The notes beneath the pieces are model-generated. The model saw only the letters and a program-made list of their open reading frames with translations, was not told the origin of the DNA and searched no databases. Positions 1 to 6,351 of a stretch of 53,395 nucleotides of DNA are shown here, piece after piece (within the stretch, counting starts at the first letter, position 1; every line of letters starts with the position of its first letter). Position numbers and translations under genes: made by a program. This stretch comes from a virus. Location of the stretch: positions 1 through 53,395 of the IMG/VR virus record IMGVR_UViG_3300034050_000199; one strand, 5' to 3'.

Positions 1-33
1 TCTTAAGTAATTTTGTAAATTGTAGCTTTTCAT
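1..33 (-). CDS. 5' end of a truncated small minus-strand gene
   Basis: An ATG at 33-31 opens a frame reading MKSYNLQNYLR before the window ends. It starts 3 bp after the stop of the preceding gene, with an A-rich leader like its neighbours. Only eleven codons are visible, so the product cannot be assigned. The call rests on frame position and operon context. Confidence 0.35.
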   Translation of the reverse strand, partial: MKSYNLQNYLR

Positions 34-35
34 AT

Positions 36-191
36 TTATTCTTTATAGTTATAGTATGTTGCAAAACTTTCGTAATCATTATTACAGCCTTCGCATAAAA
101 GATCTTCTGTAAAACCTTCTGTTATTATATAATAACATCCATTACAAAGTGTTGCACCTATTCCGTTATTAAATTTATGTATTGGCGTCAT
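36..191 (-). CDS. 51-aa zinc-ribbon-like protein
   Basis: This short frame reads MTPIHKFNNGIGATLCNGCY and onward, with a C-x2-C pair near residues 16-19 and a second C-x2-C pair about 15 residues later. That four-cysteine spacing is typical of small phage zinc ribbons that bind nucleic acid or protein partners. Its ATG overlaps the stop of the upstream 74-aa gene as ATGA, so the two are probably translationally coupled. The cysteine pattern is seen directly; zinc binding is inferred and the partner is unknown. Confidence 0.6.
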   Translation of the reverse strand: MTPIHKFNNGIGATLCNGCYYIITEGFTEDLLCEGCNNDYESFATYYNYKE

Positions 192-412
192 AATCCTTTT
201 TCCTTTTTAAACATTTTTAATAGTTCTTTATAATCTAAATATTTTAATTTTGAATGATTACAATTTTTAATTATCCACTCCGTAAATTCTGTCATATAAT
301 TATAAATCCATTCATCAAATTCTAAATAGTAATCTTCATAAGGTCCAGAAAATGCAGGTCTTTCTTTTATACATTCTTTTACATATTCATTATATTGTTC
401 TGTTAACGTCAT
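188..412 (-). CDS. Hypothetical protein, 74 aa, aromatic and acidic
   Basis: An unrecognised protein rich in Tyr, Trp and Glu, beginning MTLTEQYNEYVKEC and carrying a central PAFSGPYEDYYLEFDEWIYN segment. It looks like a small soluble helical protein with no membrane segment or signal peptide. It follows a 30-aa frame and overlaps the downstream zinc-ribbon start by four bases. Being on the minus strand within the early-type cluster suggests a host-interaction or accessory role, but nothing in the sequence fixes a function. Confidence 0.7.
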   Translation of the reverse strand: MTLTEQYNEYVKECIKERPAFSGPYEDYYLEFDEWIYNYMTEFTEWIIKNCNHSKLKYLDYKELLKMFKKEKGL

Positions 413-422
413 AATTGTTTAT

Positions 423-515
423 TTAATAGTTGTTGTTAGGATAATAATCTCTACCAAATGTATTTTTTAATTGAATACAAATTAATTGTAATGCAATTTT
501 TAAAGATTTTACCAT
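423..515 (-). CDS. Possible 30-aa peptide
   Basis: The frame starts MVKSLKIALQ and ends YYPNNNY. It fills the gap between the 91-aa and 74-aa genes with no internal conflict. The first half is amphipathic (hydrophobic with two lysines). Such tiny frames can arise by chance, so the call rests only on collinearity, correct spacing and matching base composition. Confidence 0.35.
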   Translation of the reverse strand: MVKSLKIALQLICIQLKNTFGRDYYPNNNY

Positions 516-518
516 GCT

Positions 519-794
519 TTATTTTTTTTTAAATTGTTCAAATATTTCTTTTGAATTTAATCCAGCTAATTTACCATTAAAAAAATTATCAATAGTATAT
601 TTAATTGAATCAATAACTTCTTCCTCACTATACTTATTATTGTCTTGTTCTTGTTGCCATTTAGTACCAAATTCAATAGCGTTTTCAATTAATTCTCTAT
701 TATTTATATGCAAATTAGCACAAGGAATATCATATACTTCATTATGTATGTCAGCATAATTTGATTTAGCTTCTTCAAGTGTTTCTTGTTTCAT
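519..794 (-). CDS. Hypothetical helical protein, 91 aa
   Basis: The protein starts MKQETLEEAKSNYADIHNEV. It contains a K-W-Q-Q-E-Q stretch followed by an YSEEEV segment and ends in EIFEQFKKK. The layout (short N-terminal helix, Gln/Glu-rich middle, acidic YSEEE segment, C-terminal FEQFK) parallels the 80-aa gene at 3.1-3.3 kb, so the two are probably paralogues. Its ATG overlaps the stop of the upstream HTH gene as ATGA. Function unknown. Confidence 0.7.
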   Translation of the reverse strand: MKQETLEEAKSNYADIHNEVYDIPCANLHINNRELIENAIEFGTKWQQEQDNNKYSEEEVIDSIKYTIDNFFNGKLAGLNSKEIFEQFKKK

Positions 795-1411
795 AATTGT
801 TTATTTAATAATTCTTTTTCTTTTTTAAGTTCATTACTCATATTGCGATGTATTGTTCTTGTTGAACATTTAAAATGCTCTGCAATATTCTTTATTGTTA
901 TCTTCTGCGATATATCATGCATGTAAAGCATTGCTTCATATATATCAGATTCAGTTACTTTTTTACTTTTACCAATTATATGTCCTACAATTGATAGTTT
1001 TTCAGAAGTTGTTAAACCTGTATTGTCTTTAAATATAATCTTACGTAATTTGTTTGGCGGTGGTTTTTCTAAATCAACCATGCTAACATCATATAATATA
1101 TTTTCTAAAGCATGCTCTGATATATTAAAAGTAACAAATCCATTAGATCTTGTACATACATATCTTGCAAGCGTTTCAAACTGGTCCTGACTCATTGAAT
1201 GATTAAGATACCATAATACATACAAATGCCATTTCAATGATTTATATGTGTTGATTTGAGCCCGTGAGTTAAATAATGTATAGCATTCGCGAGTTCCATT
1301 TTCAAAGTAATAACCCCAATCATACTCTGCTGAACACTTATCATTAACAGGATCTTGTCTATATAATATTCTTCGTTTATTTAAGTATTCTATATTTCTT
1401 TCATCATGCAT
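791..1411 (-). CDS. Helix-turn-helix DNA-binding protein, 206 aa
   Basis: The C-terminal quarter (about residues 168-197) carries a classic HTH pattern: ITIKNIAEHFKCSTRTIHRN, in which the second helix (CSTRTIHRN) would read DNA. The N-terminal part is Tyr/Trp-rich and unrecognised, and the middle contains GLTTSEKLSIVGHIIGKSK, possibly another helical DNA-binding segment. It is the largest gene of the left block and sits directly downstream of one copy of the 55-bp palindromic element, so it may be a regulator of that element or a replication-initiator-type protein. The HTH is seen; the regulatory target is inference. Confidence 0.75.
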   Translation of the reverse strand: MHDERNIEYLNKRRILYRQDPVNDKCSAEYDWGYYFENGTRECYTLFNSRAQINTYKSLKWHLYVLWYLNHSMSQDQFETLARYVCTRSNGFVTFNISEHALENILYDVSMVDLEKPPPNKLRKIIFKDNTGLTTSEKLSIVGHIIGKSKKVTESDIYEAMLYMHDISQKITIKNIAEHFKCSTRTIHRNMSNELKKEKELLNKQL

Positions 1412-1424
1412 TATATTAAATTTA

Positions 1425-1479
1425 AAAGTGTGACATTAGCCTGCTACTATAACTAATTAACAACCTATCGTCGCATTTT
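1425..1479. promoter_or_regulatory. Imperfect palindrome, copy A (55 bp)
   Basis: The left arm at 1425-1441 reads AAAGTGTGACATTAGCC and the right arm at 1463-1479 is its degenerate reverse complement. The two arms frame an AT-rich spacer. The same arms and the same 53-55 bp overall length recur at 9143 and 10768. It lies between the 88-aa gene stop and the HTH gene start. Read on the minus strand, GCGACG is followed 17 bases later by TATAGT, which could be a promoter for the HTH gene. It is either a bidirectional promoter or an operator. Confidence 0.6.
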
Positions 1480-1484
1480 AATTA

Positions 1485-1751
1485 TCATTTTAATTTATCT
1501 AATATTACTTTAAGTTGTTGTATTTTTGTTTTTGTAAGCTCTGCTTTTTCATAAGCCTCTGTTGTTATATACTCTGATAATAATAGTTGTAAACCAACCA
1601 TTTGTTGTAATACCATATCGTATGTTAAATTCTGTTGATGAACTTGATCATAAGCATAATCATATTCTATTTGTTTACGCAATATCTTTTCAACAACTGT
1701 ATCAGCTATTTTATTAATATCTTCTTGTGTTAGTCTTACGTTTAGTCTCAT
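1485..1751 (-). CDS. Coiled-coil hypothetical protein, 88 aa
   Basis: The protein starts MRLNVRLTQEDINKIADTVV and is predicted almost wholly helical, with repeated hydrophobic heptad spacing and a C-terminal KTKIQQLKVILDKLK amphipathic helix. No catalytic motif is seen. A copy of the repeated minus-strand promoter motif ends at its start codon, leaving almost no leader. The palindromic element follows its stop, so it is probably the last gene before a new transcription unit. Confidence 0.7.
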   Translation of the reverse strand: MRLNVRLTQEDINKIADTVVEKILRKQIEYDYAYDQVHQQNLTYDMVLQQMVGLQLLLSEYITTEAYEKAELTKTKIQQLKVILDKLK

Positions 1752-1786
1752 ATATATTATCGTTTATTGTTCGTATTTGTTTTGTA
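1752..1786 (-). promoter_or_regulatory. Repeated promoter motif, copy 1
   Basis: Minus-strand reading gives ACAAAACAAATACGAACAAT followed by a GATAAT-like box and then the ATG of the 88-aa gene. It matches the core of the other copies but lacks the downstream GTAACTA tail. It overlaps the end of the upstream membrane-protein gene. Confidence 0.6.
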
Positions 1787-1969
1787 TTCAATTATAAATC
1801 CTATAGCAACAATTATATTCATTCCAAATGAAGCTATTATCTCGTGTATGTCTTCATATATATTTACAGTTAAATGTACATGACCTACTACCCAGAATGG
1901 TATAGACAAGTTACTGGCTATCCATGTAATAGTAAATTTTAAAAAGTTAATAAGGTTTCGTGTTAACAT
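1757..1969 (-). CDS. Small membrane protein, 70 aa
   Basis: Two hydrophobic segments are visible, about residues 10-32 (LKFTITWIASNLSIPFWVVG) and 46-62 (ASFGMNIIVAIGFIIEY), followed by a short basic tail. This predicts a two-pass inner-membrane protein. It overlaps the upstream 64-aa gene by 23 bases, suggesting coupling. It could alter the host envelope or exclude superinfecting phage, but nothing identifies a specific role. Confidence 0.6.
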   Translation of the reverse strand: MLTRNLINFLKFTITWIASNLSIPFWVVGHVHLTVNIYEDIHEIIASFGMNIIVAIGFIIEYKTNTNNKR

Positions 1970-2141
1970 TTTCTTTTAATTCGTTTGCTAATTCAATTAT
2001 ATGCTGATCAATTGTTATTGGCATCCAGCCGTTAGCTACTAGCATGCCCTTAAATGCATCGAAAAATTGCTCTAGATCTACATCAGAATTAAGGAACTCT
2101 GTTGTAACTATTTCTGTGTGGGTTTCTAATTTTAATTTCAT
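1947..2141 (-). CDS. Hypothetical protein, 64 aa
   Basis: Begins MKLKLETHTEIVTTEFLNSD and has a hydrophobic FDAFKGMLVANGW segment in a mainly acidic context. No membrane helix is expected. The start overlaps the stop of the 83-aa gene by four bases (ATGA), and the end overlaps the next gene. The length and acidic character are typical of small phage inhibitors or accessory proteins; no family is recognised. Confidence 0.65.
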   Translation of the reverse strand: MKLKLETHTEIVTTEFLNSDVDLEQFFDAFKGMLVANGWMPITIDQHIIELANELKENVNTKPY

Positions 2142-2389
2142 ATCTCTTTCATTAATTTTTTAATATCCCCTATTGTATATATCCCTTGGTGTGAATTATC
2201 TAACGCATATACTTTTGTTTCATCCGGTAATTTACTTGCAAAATCATTAAGCCATCTTGAATTTTTTAATGATCTAAAAAATATATCATTAAAAAAGTTT
2301 TTGCTTATATATGGTTGTAATTCACCTTCTTCATCTAGTAAGATTGCATCATCTACTGGATATACTGGTATTCCAAATGTTGTACTCAT
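2138..2389 (-). CDS. Hypothetical protein, 83 aa
   Basis: Begins MSTTFGIPVYPVDDAILLDE and ends with an GDIKKLMKEI helix. The sequence suggests a small alpha/beta fold with an aromatic NDIFFRSLKNSRWLNDFASK centre. No metal or nucleotide motifs are seen. Tight spacing and the ATGA overlap with the next gene place it in the same transcript as its neighbours. Confidence 0.65.
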   Translation of the reverse strand: MSTTFGIPVYPVDDAILLDEEGELQPYISKNFFNDIFFRSLKNSRWLNDFASKLPDETKVYALDNSHQGIYTIGDIKKLMKEI

Positions 2390-2395
2390 AATTTA

Positions 2396-2566
2396 TTAAT
2401 CTAAAAATATTTTTAAAGTTTTTCCACTATCTTGTATTGATATTTGAATACTATTAAAGTCACCAAGATCTTGGTACAATGTTAATAATCTACCCATTGT
2501 AAGGTTGTTATTTGCATGGTTAATTACTTCTATTCTGTTTATTTTTGTTTCATCTATTTCTTTCAT
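2396..2566 (-). CDS. Hypothetical protein, 56 aa
   Basis: A clean short frame begins MKEIDETKINRIEVINHANN and ends ISIQDSGKTLKIFLD. It fits exactly between two larger minus-strand genes, with 2 bp to the upstream stop. The pattern suggests one helix followed by two strands. No known family is recognised. It is well supported by collinearity and by the absence of any plausible frame on the other strand. Confidence 0.6.
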   Translation of the reverse strand: MKEIDETKINRIEVINHANNNLTMGRLLTLYQDLGDFNSIQISIQDSGKTLKIFLD

Positions 2567-2568
2567 AT

Positions 2569-2808
2569 TTATTCTTCTAATTTAATTAATACTAAATCTT
2601 CTATTTCATTTAATTGTAAGTTTATAAGTATCTCTATAATGTTTATTTTAGAATCACTTACAAATATTTCATTTGCTTCAAAATATGGTCCATCACCAGG
2701 ATAGCCTAAAAAATCTGCATCATATTGTACAGGAGGAGTTGGTTCATAATAATCACCTATTACAATAATTTCAACACCCATATAATCTATTGTTACTTCT
2801 TTTTCCAT
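2569..2808 (-). CDS. Hypothetical acidic protein, 79 aa
   Basis: Begins MEKEVTIDYMGVEIIVIGDY and contains a Pro/Gly/Asp-rich middle with PPVQYDADFLGYPGDGPYF. The E-I-x-V-x-G-x-Y beta start followed by an acidic, aromatic loop is a pattern I have seen in small proteins of many tailed phages, whose role is not established. No catalytic residues are evident. Confidence 0.7.
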   Translation of the reverse strand: MEKEVTIDYMGVEIIVIGDYYEPTPPVQYDADFLGYPGDGPYFEANEIFVSDSKINIIEILINLQLNEIEDLVLIKLEE

Positions 2809-2811
2809 ATC

Positions 2812-2904
2812 TTATTTATTTTTAAATTTTTGTATAATTTTTATAATTAATTTCGCTAATAATTCTACAATTAACCATACTAAATCAAATATATTTAATA
2901 ACAT
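2812..2904 (-). CDS. Single-pass membrane peptide, 30 aa
   Basis: The frame reads MLLNIFDLVWLIVELLAKLI and then a basic tail ending KFKNK. It is a nearly uninterrupted hydrophobic helix with a cationic end, the architecture of small phage membrane peptides. It sits cleanly between two genes on the same strand. The shape argues for a real product, but it is short enough that chance cannot be excluded. Confidence 0.45.
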   Translation of the reverse strand: MLLNIFDLVWLIVELLAKLIIKIIQKFKNK

Positions 2905-2907
2905 ATC

Positions 2908-3102
2908 TTATTTTTTAAATGTTTCGTTGTAGTATTGTTCTTTACTTAATGGATTTCTAAAGTAAGCAGTATTATAACCTTGTTGGTAAGCATCAACAAT
3001 CTGTTGCTTTTCCATTTCTTTGGCTTTTTCAAATGTTTCATCTGTTATACGCTCATTTGAATACCATTTTTCTTTTAACCATTCAACTGCTGTGTTTTTC
3101 AT
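2908..3102 (-). CDS. Small paralogous helical protein, 64 aa
   Basis: The N-terminus MKNTAVEWLKEKW and the middle AKEMEKQQIVDAYQQGYN define a small-protein type that recurs in the next gene upstream. It is predicted to be two amphipathic helices. The start overlaps the upstream gene by four bases. I know related short proteins from environmental tailed phages, with no established function. Confidence 0.7.
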   Translation of the reverse strand: MKNTAVEWLKEKWYSNERITDETFEKAKEMEKQQIVDAYQQGYNTAYFRNPLSKEQYYNETFKK

Positions 3103-3341
3103 ATCTTATTTGTTTTTAAATTGTTCAAAAATTCATTAAATGGTATGCCGTTATCAAATCCTGCGGGTTTATTAAAATCTAAACAAGCATCCCAACATTT
3201 TTTCATATCTTCCTCACTATAACCTTGTTGTTGCTTTTCCATTTCTTTAGCTTGTTCAATTTCATCTTTAAATACTAAATTAAAATTATCATTAAGATTA
3301 TTTAATAATTTAACTAAAAATTCTACTGGTGTTTGTTTCAT
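3099..3341 (-). CDS. Small paralogous helical protein, 80 aa
   Basis: Begins MKQTPVEFLVKLLNNLNDN, contains QAKEMEKQQQGYSEEDMKKC and ends in NEFLNNLKTNKI. The V-E-(F/W)-L start and the A-K-E-M-E-K-Q-Q core match the 64-aa gene immediately downstream, and the YSEE segment matches the 91-aa gene at 519-794. This looks like a small gene family made by duplication. Function unknown. Confidence 0.7.
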   Translation of the reverse strand: MKQTPVEFLVKLLNNLNDNFNLVFKDEIEQAKEMEKQQQGYSEEDMKKCWDACLDFNKPAGFDNGIPFNEFLNNLKTNKI

Positions 3342-3342
3342 A

Positions 3343-3783
3343 TTATTTATCTTTTAAGTGAGCTTTACCAATTTCGTAATATTTTTTATAACCTTCAACT
3401 GCATCTGCCATTTTGTATTCGTCTGGCATACATTGTGGTGGATCGCAAAAGTCTTCAGCATGTATAGCATGTGGTACTTTAGATAATACTTCACGACACT
3501 TTGCAATAGTTAAGTGATGCTTTTTATAACGACGTGTGTATTCAGAACCTAATGCTAACATATATTCATAACACCATAAGTAATTAGCTCGTGATGATCG
3601 TACCCATACTGCTGATGGGTGATTCATGTGTGTCTTTTTATATGGTACATCATCTGGATTGCCGGATAGATGATGCGCTGTACAAAGTAATTGTGCTGCT
3701 TCTAATACCATTTTAACAACATGCTTATTATAGTGTTGTTCTGCTGCTTTAACAGGATCTCTGTCTAAATAAAATATATTCAT
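3343..3783 (-). CDS. Conserved phage protein with His-rich motifs, 146 aa
   Basis: The protein starts MNIFYLDRDPVKAAEQHYNK followed by H-V-V-K-M-V-L-E. It then carries Y-K-K-T-H-M-N-H-P and a W-x-R-S-S-R-A-N-Y-x-W motif, and late Cys/Pro residues. This arrangement is a common conserved protein of marine tailed phages. Multiple invariant His, Asn and Arg residues suggest an enzyme or nucleic-acid-binding protein, possibly in a DNA-repair glycosylase fold, but that is a guess. A repeated promoter copy lies 15 bp upstream, so it heads its own unit. Confidence 0.75.
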   Translation of the reverse strand: MNIFYLDRDPVKAAEQHYNKHVVKMVLEAAQLLCTAHHLSGNPDDVPYKKTHMNHPSAVWVRSSRANYLWCYEYMLALGSEYTRRYKKHHLTIAKCREVLSKVPHAIHAEDFCDPPQCMPDEYKMADAVEGYKKYYEIGKAHLKDK

Positions 3784-3797
3784 AGTTAATTTTTTTT

Positions 3798-3840
3798 AGT
3801 TACATTATTATTATCAATTAGTATTCGTGTTTGTTTTGTA
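3798..3840 (-). promoter_or_regulatory. Repeated promoter motif, copy 2
   Basis: Minus-strand reading gives ACAAAACAAACACGA, nine bases, then TTGATAATAATAATGTAACT. It is a full-length copy 15 bp upstream of the 146-aa gene and immediately downstream of the structured RNA region, so it could also mark the end of that RNA. Confidence 0.7.
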
Positions 3841-3852
3841 TGTTATTAATTT

Positions 3853-4145
3853 GGAACTAAAAGGGGAATCGAACCCCAAAACCCGTCGGTCGCTTAACGC
3901 TATTTAAAGCCCTCGCTTAGTTCTTTTGTTAGTGTGCAAACCGGTTATTTTCTTTATATGCACGCTTCAGTTGCAACCTTGGATCCGTTCCGGTCTATCT
4001 TTACGCAACCCCAGTAACTAACGTTTTAACAGTTCTTATTTAACGAACTCACTGCTACCTGAGTCGATTCAGCATTACGTGCTGTTTCCCACGATAACAC
4101 CGAGACTTATATATGCTCCAATTATTTTAACGGACTCGAACCGTT
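3853..4145 (-). ncRNA. Structured tRNA-like RNA region (possibly tmRNA-like)
   Basis: No credible ORF covers this stretch and it is unusually GC-rich for the block. On the minus strand it ends with a canonical T-arm, GGGGTTCGATTCCCC (3863-3877), followed by TTAGTTC. That pairs with GAACTAA at 3917-3923 to close a roughly 70-nt acceptor-like unit. A second T-arm-like hairpin spans 4129-4145, and further hairpins lie between. I could not fit canonical D and anticodon arms. A reading AYKENNRFAH-stop at 3961-3929 loosely resembles Bacteroidota tmRNA tags, but the 5' acceptor expected of a tmRNA is absent. It may be a divergent tmRNA, tRNA remnants or a new structured RNA. Confidence 0.45.
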
Positions 4146-4166
4146 CATAATGCACCGTGTATATTA

Positions 4167-4619
4167 TTATTTATTTACTACATAATTATAATTTATTGCA
4201 ATAGCTTTTGCTGCTTCTTTATTATATGTTGCTTGTTGTGTAAACGTACCAGACTTTTGAGGCATTGGCAAGTGTATAGCAACCGCATTTGCATTATCAT
4301 AGATTGCTAATTGTTCATTAACAATACCTGAATAACATGCTTCATATAGATCGTTAATTTTTACAGATATATCTAAGTATACTCTATTGTTTTCAATCCA
4401 TGCTCCAAGATAATAATCACTACTATTTGCTAAAAATTCTATGTTCTTAAGAATATAATCTTTTATTACTTGTTCGCTAAGATCATCTGGAAATAGTGTT
4501 GTTTCATAACCTGGTAATGATACCATGTAACCATCAGTAGGATTATAATCACCTGTTGTAATATTGTATGATACACCACCGTTATCATTAATTTCTTTTA
4601 ATAAGTTTCTTAAGTTCAT
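4167..4619 (-). CDS. Hypothetical protein, 150 aa
   Basis: Begins MNLRNLLKEINDNGGVSYNI and shows alternating beta-rich segments, including GDYNPTDGYMVSLPGYE and YYLGAWIENNRVYLDISVKI. It is predicted to be a soluble alpha/beta protein; the start, Gly/Asn turn and later W-I-E-N strand resemble host-transfer or immunity-type small phage proteins only in general shape. It lies just upstream of the structured RNA region and may share a transcript with it. No family is recognised. Confidence 0.7.
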   Translation of the reverse strand: MNLRNLLKEINDNGGVSYNITTGDYNPTDGYMVSLPGYETTLFPDDLSEQVIKDYILKNIEFLANSSDYYLGAWIENNRVYLDISVKINDLYEACYSGIVNEQLAIYDNANAVAIHLPMPQKSGTFTQQATYNKEAAKAIAINYNYVVNK

Positions 4620-4633
4620 AGTATATATATTTA

Positions 4634-4996
4634 TTAGTTACCTGCTTCTACTCTTTCAAATGCTCGCTCTAAAGCATTTTCTAATTCATCTACATTTATA
4701 TCAATGTTTGATAGCTCAACTCTATTGTCGTAGCTTATTTGAAATTCCGCTGAATCTTGATCAACATATTCACCATAACGATTGTCATCTAGTTCATGTC
4801 TGAATGCTTGTAATACATCTAGTTTGAATGCTGTTAATTCAGGAGCTTCCGCTGGTTTTTCTTCTTCAATTAAAAGTAATACTTCCTGCTTTAATGATTG
4901 TAAAATATTAATTACATCTTCAGTAGAAAATATACTTGACGGCGATGTTAATATAAATTGTTTTTTTAATTCAAATGTTTTGTTTACTGATTCCAT
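4634..4996 (-). CDS. Acidic hypothetical protein, 120 aa
   Basis: A strongly acidic protein starting MESVNKTFELKKQFILTSPS, with a Glu-rich middle (LLIEEEKPAEAPE) and a helical C-terminal half ending NALERAFERVEAGN. No membrane segment or catalytic motif is seen. Strong acidity is common among phage proteins that mimic DNA or bind basic host factors, but there is no direct evidence for that here. Confidence 0.7.
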   Translation of the reverse strand: MESVNKTFELKKQFILTSPSSIFSTEDVINILQSLKQEVLLLIEEEKPAEAPELTAFKLDVLQAFRHELDDNRYGEYVDQDSAEFQISYDNRVELSNIDINVDELENALERAFERVEAGN

Positions 4997-5017
4997 AATT
5001 TTATTTTTAGTTTGTTA

Positions 5018-5221
5018 TTAAATATCTTTTTCTACTAATTCAGCTATGTAATTCCATAACTCTAAATCTCTCTTTGCTCCTCTAATCATAAGGTCTAGTT
5101 GCTCATCTTCTAATATAGATAGATGATATTTTTTATCATTTTCTATATCTCTTATTTTTACCGTAATATTACTTATTTTAGAAAATGCTTTGTCTCTTAG
5201 TTTGTCTTGTAGTGCTGTCAT
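5018..5221 (-). CDS. Helical hypothetical protein, 67 aa
   Basis: Starts MTALQDKLRDKAFSKISNIT and is predicted fully helical with charged heptads, ending WNYIAELVEKDI. A promoter-motif copy abuts its start codon with essentially no leader, so it is probably the first gene of a transcript. No recognised family. Confidence 0.7.
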   Translation of the reverse strand: MTALQDKLRDKAFSKISNITVKIRDIENDKKYHLSILEDEQLDLMIRGAKRDLELWNYIAELVEKDI

Positions 5222-5260
5222 ATATTATTATTATCAATTATTGTCCGTGTTTAGTTTGTA
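5221..5260 (-). promoter_or_regulatory. Repeated promoter motif, copy 3
   Basis: Minus-strand reading gives TACAAACTAAACACGGACAA followed by a TTGATAATAATAATATA box that ends at the ATG of the 67-aa gene. The motif overlaps the stop of the upstream 49-aa gene, so a promoter has been fitted into coding DNA. Confidence 0.65.
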
Positions 5261-5400
5261 TGTAACATTATATTTTTATAAACTCTAGCGTATGCTTCTG
5301 CCATTTTTTCGTTGTTAGCATAATGTACATTTTGTACTTTATCTCGTAGCCATAAGTGAAATTTGTCACACTCAAGCATTGCTTTGTCTCTGTTACTCAT
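5251..5400 (-). CDS. Hypothetical protein, 49 aa
   Basis: A short frame starts MSNRDKAMLECDKFHLWLRD and ends KNIMLHTN. It looks like a single long amphipathic helix pair with one Cys. It is spaced 2 bp from the preceding gene's stop, and its end runs into the promoter motif. Supported by collinearity and codon pattern only. Confidence 0.55.
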   Translation of the reverse strand: MSNRDKAMLECDKFHLWLRDKVQNVHYANNEKMAEAYARVYKNIMLHTN

Positions 5401-5402
5401 AG

Positions 5403-5615
5403 TTAATCGTTTTTTTCTATAAATTCAATGTGTTTACTTACGTGAAATCCTATTGTATTGTCTTGTTCAGTTATATAATAACCGTTGTTTTCTGATTCTA
5501 ATTCGAAAAAAATGCCGCCGTTTTCAAATTTTAATACTTTACCGTATGTTTCTAATGTAGGGTCAATATAATATGACTTACCTACAATTGCATCATAACT
5601 TTTTACTACATTCAT
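5403..5615 (-). CDS. Hypothetical protein, 70 aa
   Basis: I place the start at the internal ATG giving MNVVKSYDAIVGKSYYIDPT, because an upstream ATG at 5669 would overlap the neighbouring gene by more than 50 bases and adds a hydrophobic stretch unlike the rest. The product looks like a small beta barrel (KVLKFENGGIFFELESENNG) of the size of SH3 or KOW-like domains. No motif identifies a partner. Confidence 0.65.
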   Translation of the reverse strand: MNVVKSYDAIVGKSYYIDPTLETYGKVLKFENGGIFFELESENNGYYITEQDNTIGFHVSKHIEFIEKND

Positions 5616-5616
5616 A

Positions 5617-5838
5617 TTATACTGTTTTAAAATTAATATTGTTATGATTCCATAACCCCTTGAATGCAAAGCCTTTACCTTTAGTGAAGCTAGCTTTTTG
5701 TTTAGTGGCTACTTTATTGTATTCGCTTTGATTGAAAGGCTTACAGTAACCGTGTATAGCAACCATTGTTTTATGGTGCTGCAAACATTTTTGCTTACGT
5801 TTGTTTGATCGATATTCGATAAGTTCTTGCATTGTCAT
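5617..5838 (-). CDS. Basic hypothetical protein, 73 aa
   Basis: Starts MTMQELIEYRSNKRKQKCLQ. It is strongly basic, with several His and Cys residues (CLQHHKT, HGYCKP) and a Lys/Phe-rich end. The basic charge and spaced His/Cys suggest nucleic-acid or metal binding, which is inference. It is one base from the downstream start when that start is placed at 5615, supporting the shorter choice there. Confidence 0.6.
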   Translation of the reverse strand: MTMQELIEYRSNKRKQKCLQHHKTMVAIHGYCKPFNQSEYNKVATKQKASFTKGKGFAFKGLWNHNNINFKTV

Positions 5839-5841
5839 AGA

Positions 5842-6018
5842 CTATTCTTTTATATAAGTTAAACCTTTGTGATTAAAAAATGATGTGATGCCTTCAGTTT
5901 CATTATCAGCATCGTATATAAATGCAAATGATGGTGGTAAGTTTCCAACAGTATAACCTTTGTATGGTACTTTGTTTAGTAATAATCTGTTACCAGATAA
6001 AAATTTAATTGTATTCAT
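5842..6018 (-). CDS. Hypothetical protein, 58 aa
   Basis: A clean frame starts MNTIKFLSGNRLLLNKVPYK and ends NHKGLTYIKE. It lies 16 bp downstream of a full promoter-motif copy, so it is a first gene in its unit. The predicted fold is a small mixed alpha/beta domain. No family is recognised. Confidence 0.65.
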   Translation of the reverse strand: MNTIKFLSGNRLLLNKVPYKGYTVGNLPPSFAFIYDADNETEGITSFFNHKGLTYIKE

Positions 6019-6033
6019 AGTATATTATTTATT

Positions 6034-6076
6034 AGTTACATTTATATTATCAATTGTTATTCGTGTTTGTTTTGTA
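6034..6076 (-). promoter_or_regulatory. Repeated promoter motif, copy 4
   Basis: A full-length minus-strand copy: ACAAAACAAACACGA, nine variable bases, then TTGATAATATAAATGTAACT. It is nearly identical to copy 2 outside the variable spacer. It lies 16 bp from the 58-aa start codon and touches the stop of the 87-aa gene. Confidence 0.7.
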
Positions 6077-6340
6077 TTAGTATGGAATTACCTTTAATGA
6101 ATTGGGAGTTAAATTTAATTTTTCTTCAATTTCTTTTAATGTCATCTCAACTTTATAACCATTATGGTAAATGTTAGACCAATATTCGTGGCCACGTTTT
6201 GTGCGGTGGAATGCAATAGATTCAGAAAGTGTTGCATTTTCATATACTCTATTTAGAGCCCATTCTAAGCCATCGGTATCAATCATATCTGATACAAATT
6301 CTCTAAAGTCTGTTTTGTTTAATTCGTTAATTCTAGTCAT
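6077..6340 (-). CDS. Hypothetical protein, 87 aa
   Basis: Starts MTRINELNKTDFREFVSDMI and ends LTPNSLKVIPY, with a central FHRTKRGHEYWSNIYHNGY. It is mainly helical at the start and mixed at the end, with several basic residues in the middle. No motif of known enzymes is seen. Part of the same minus-strand run of small genes. Confidence 0.65.
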   Translation of the reverse strand: MTRINELNKTDFREFVSDMIDTDGLEWALNRVYENATLSESIAFHRTKRGHEYWSNIYHNGYKVEMTLKEIEEKLNLTPNSLKVIPY

Positions 6341-6351
6341 AGTTATATATT

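Noticed and set aside
3853-4145. A confident tmRNA call
   Set aside because: The tag-like frame and T-arm are suggestive, but no 5' acceptor strand or tmRNA D-loop was found in the region, so I left it as an unassigned structured RNA.
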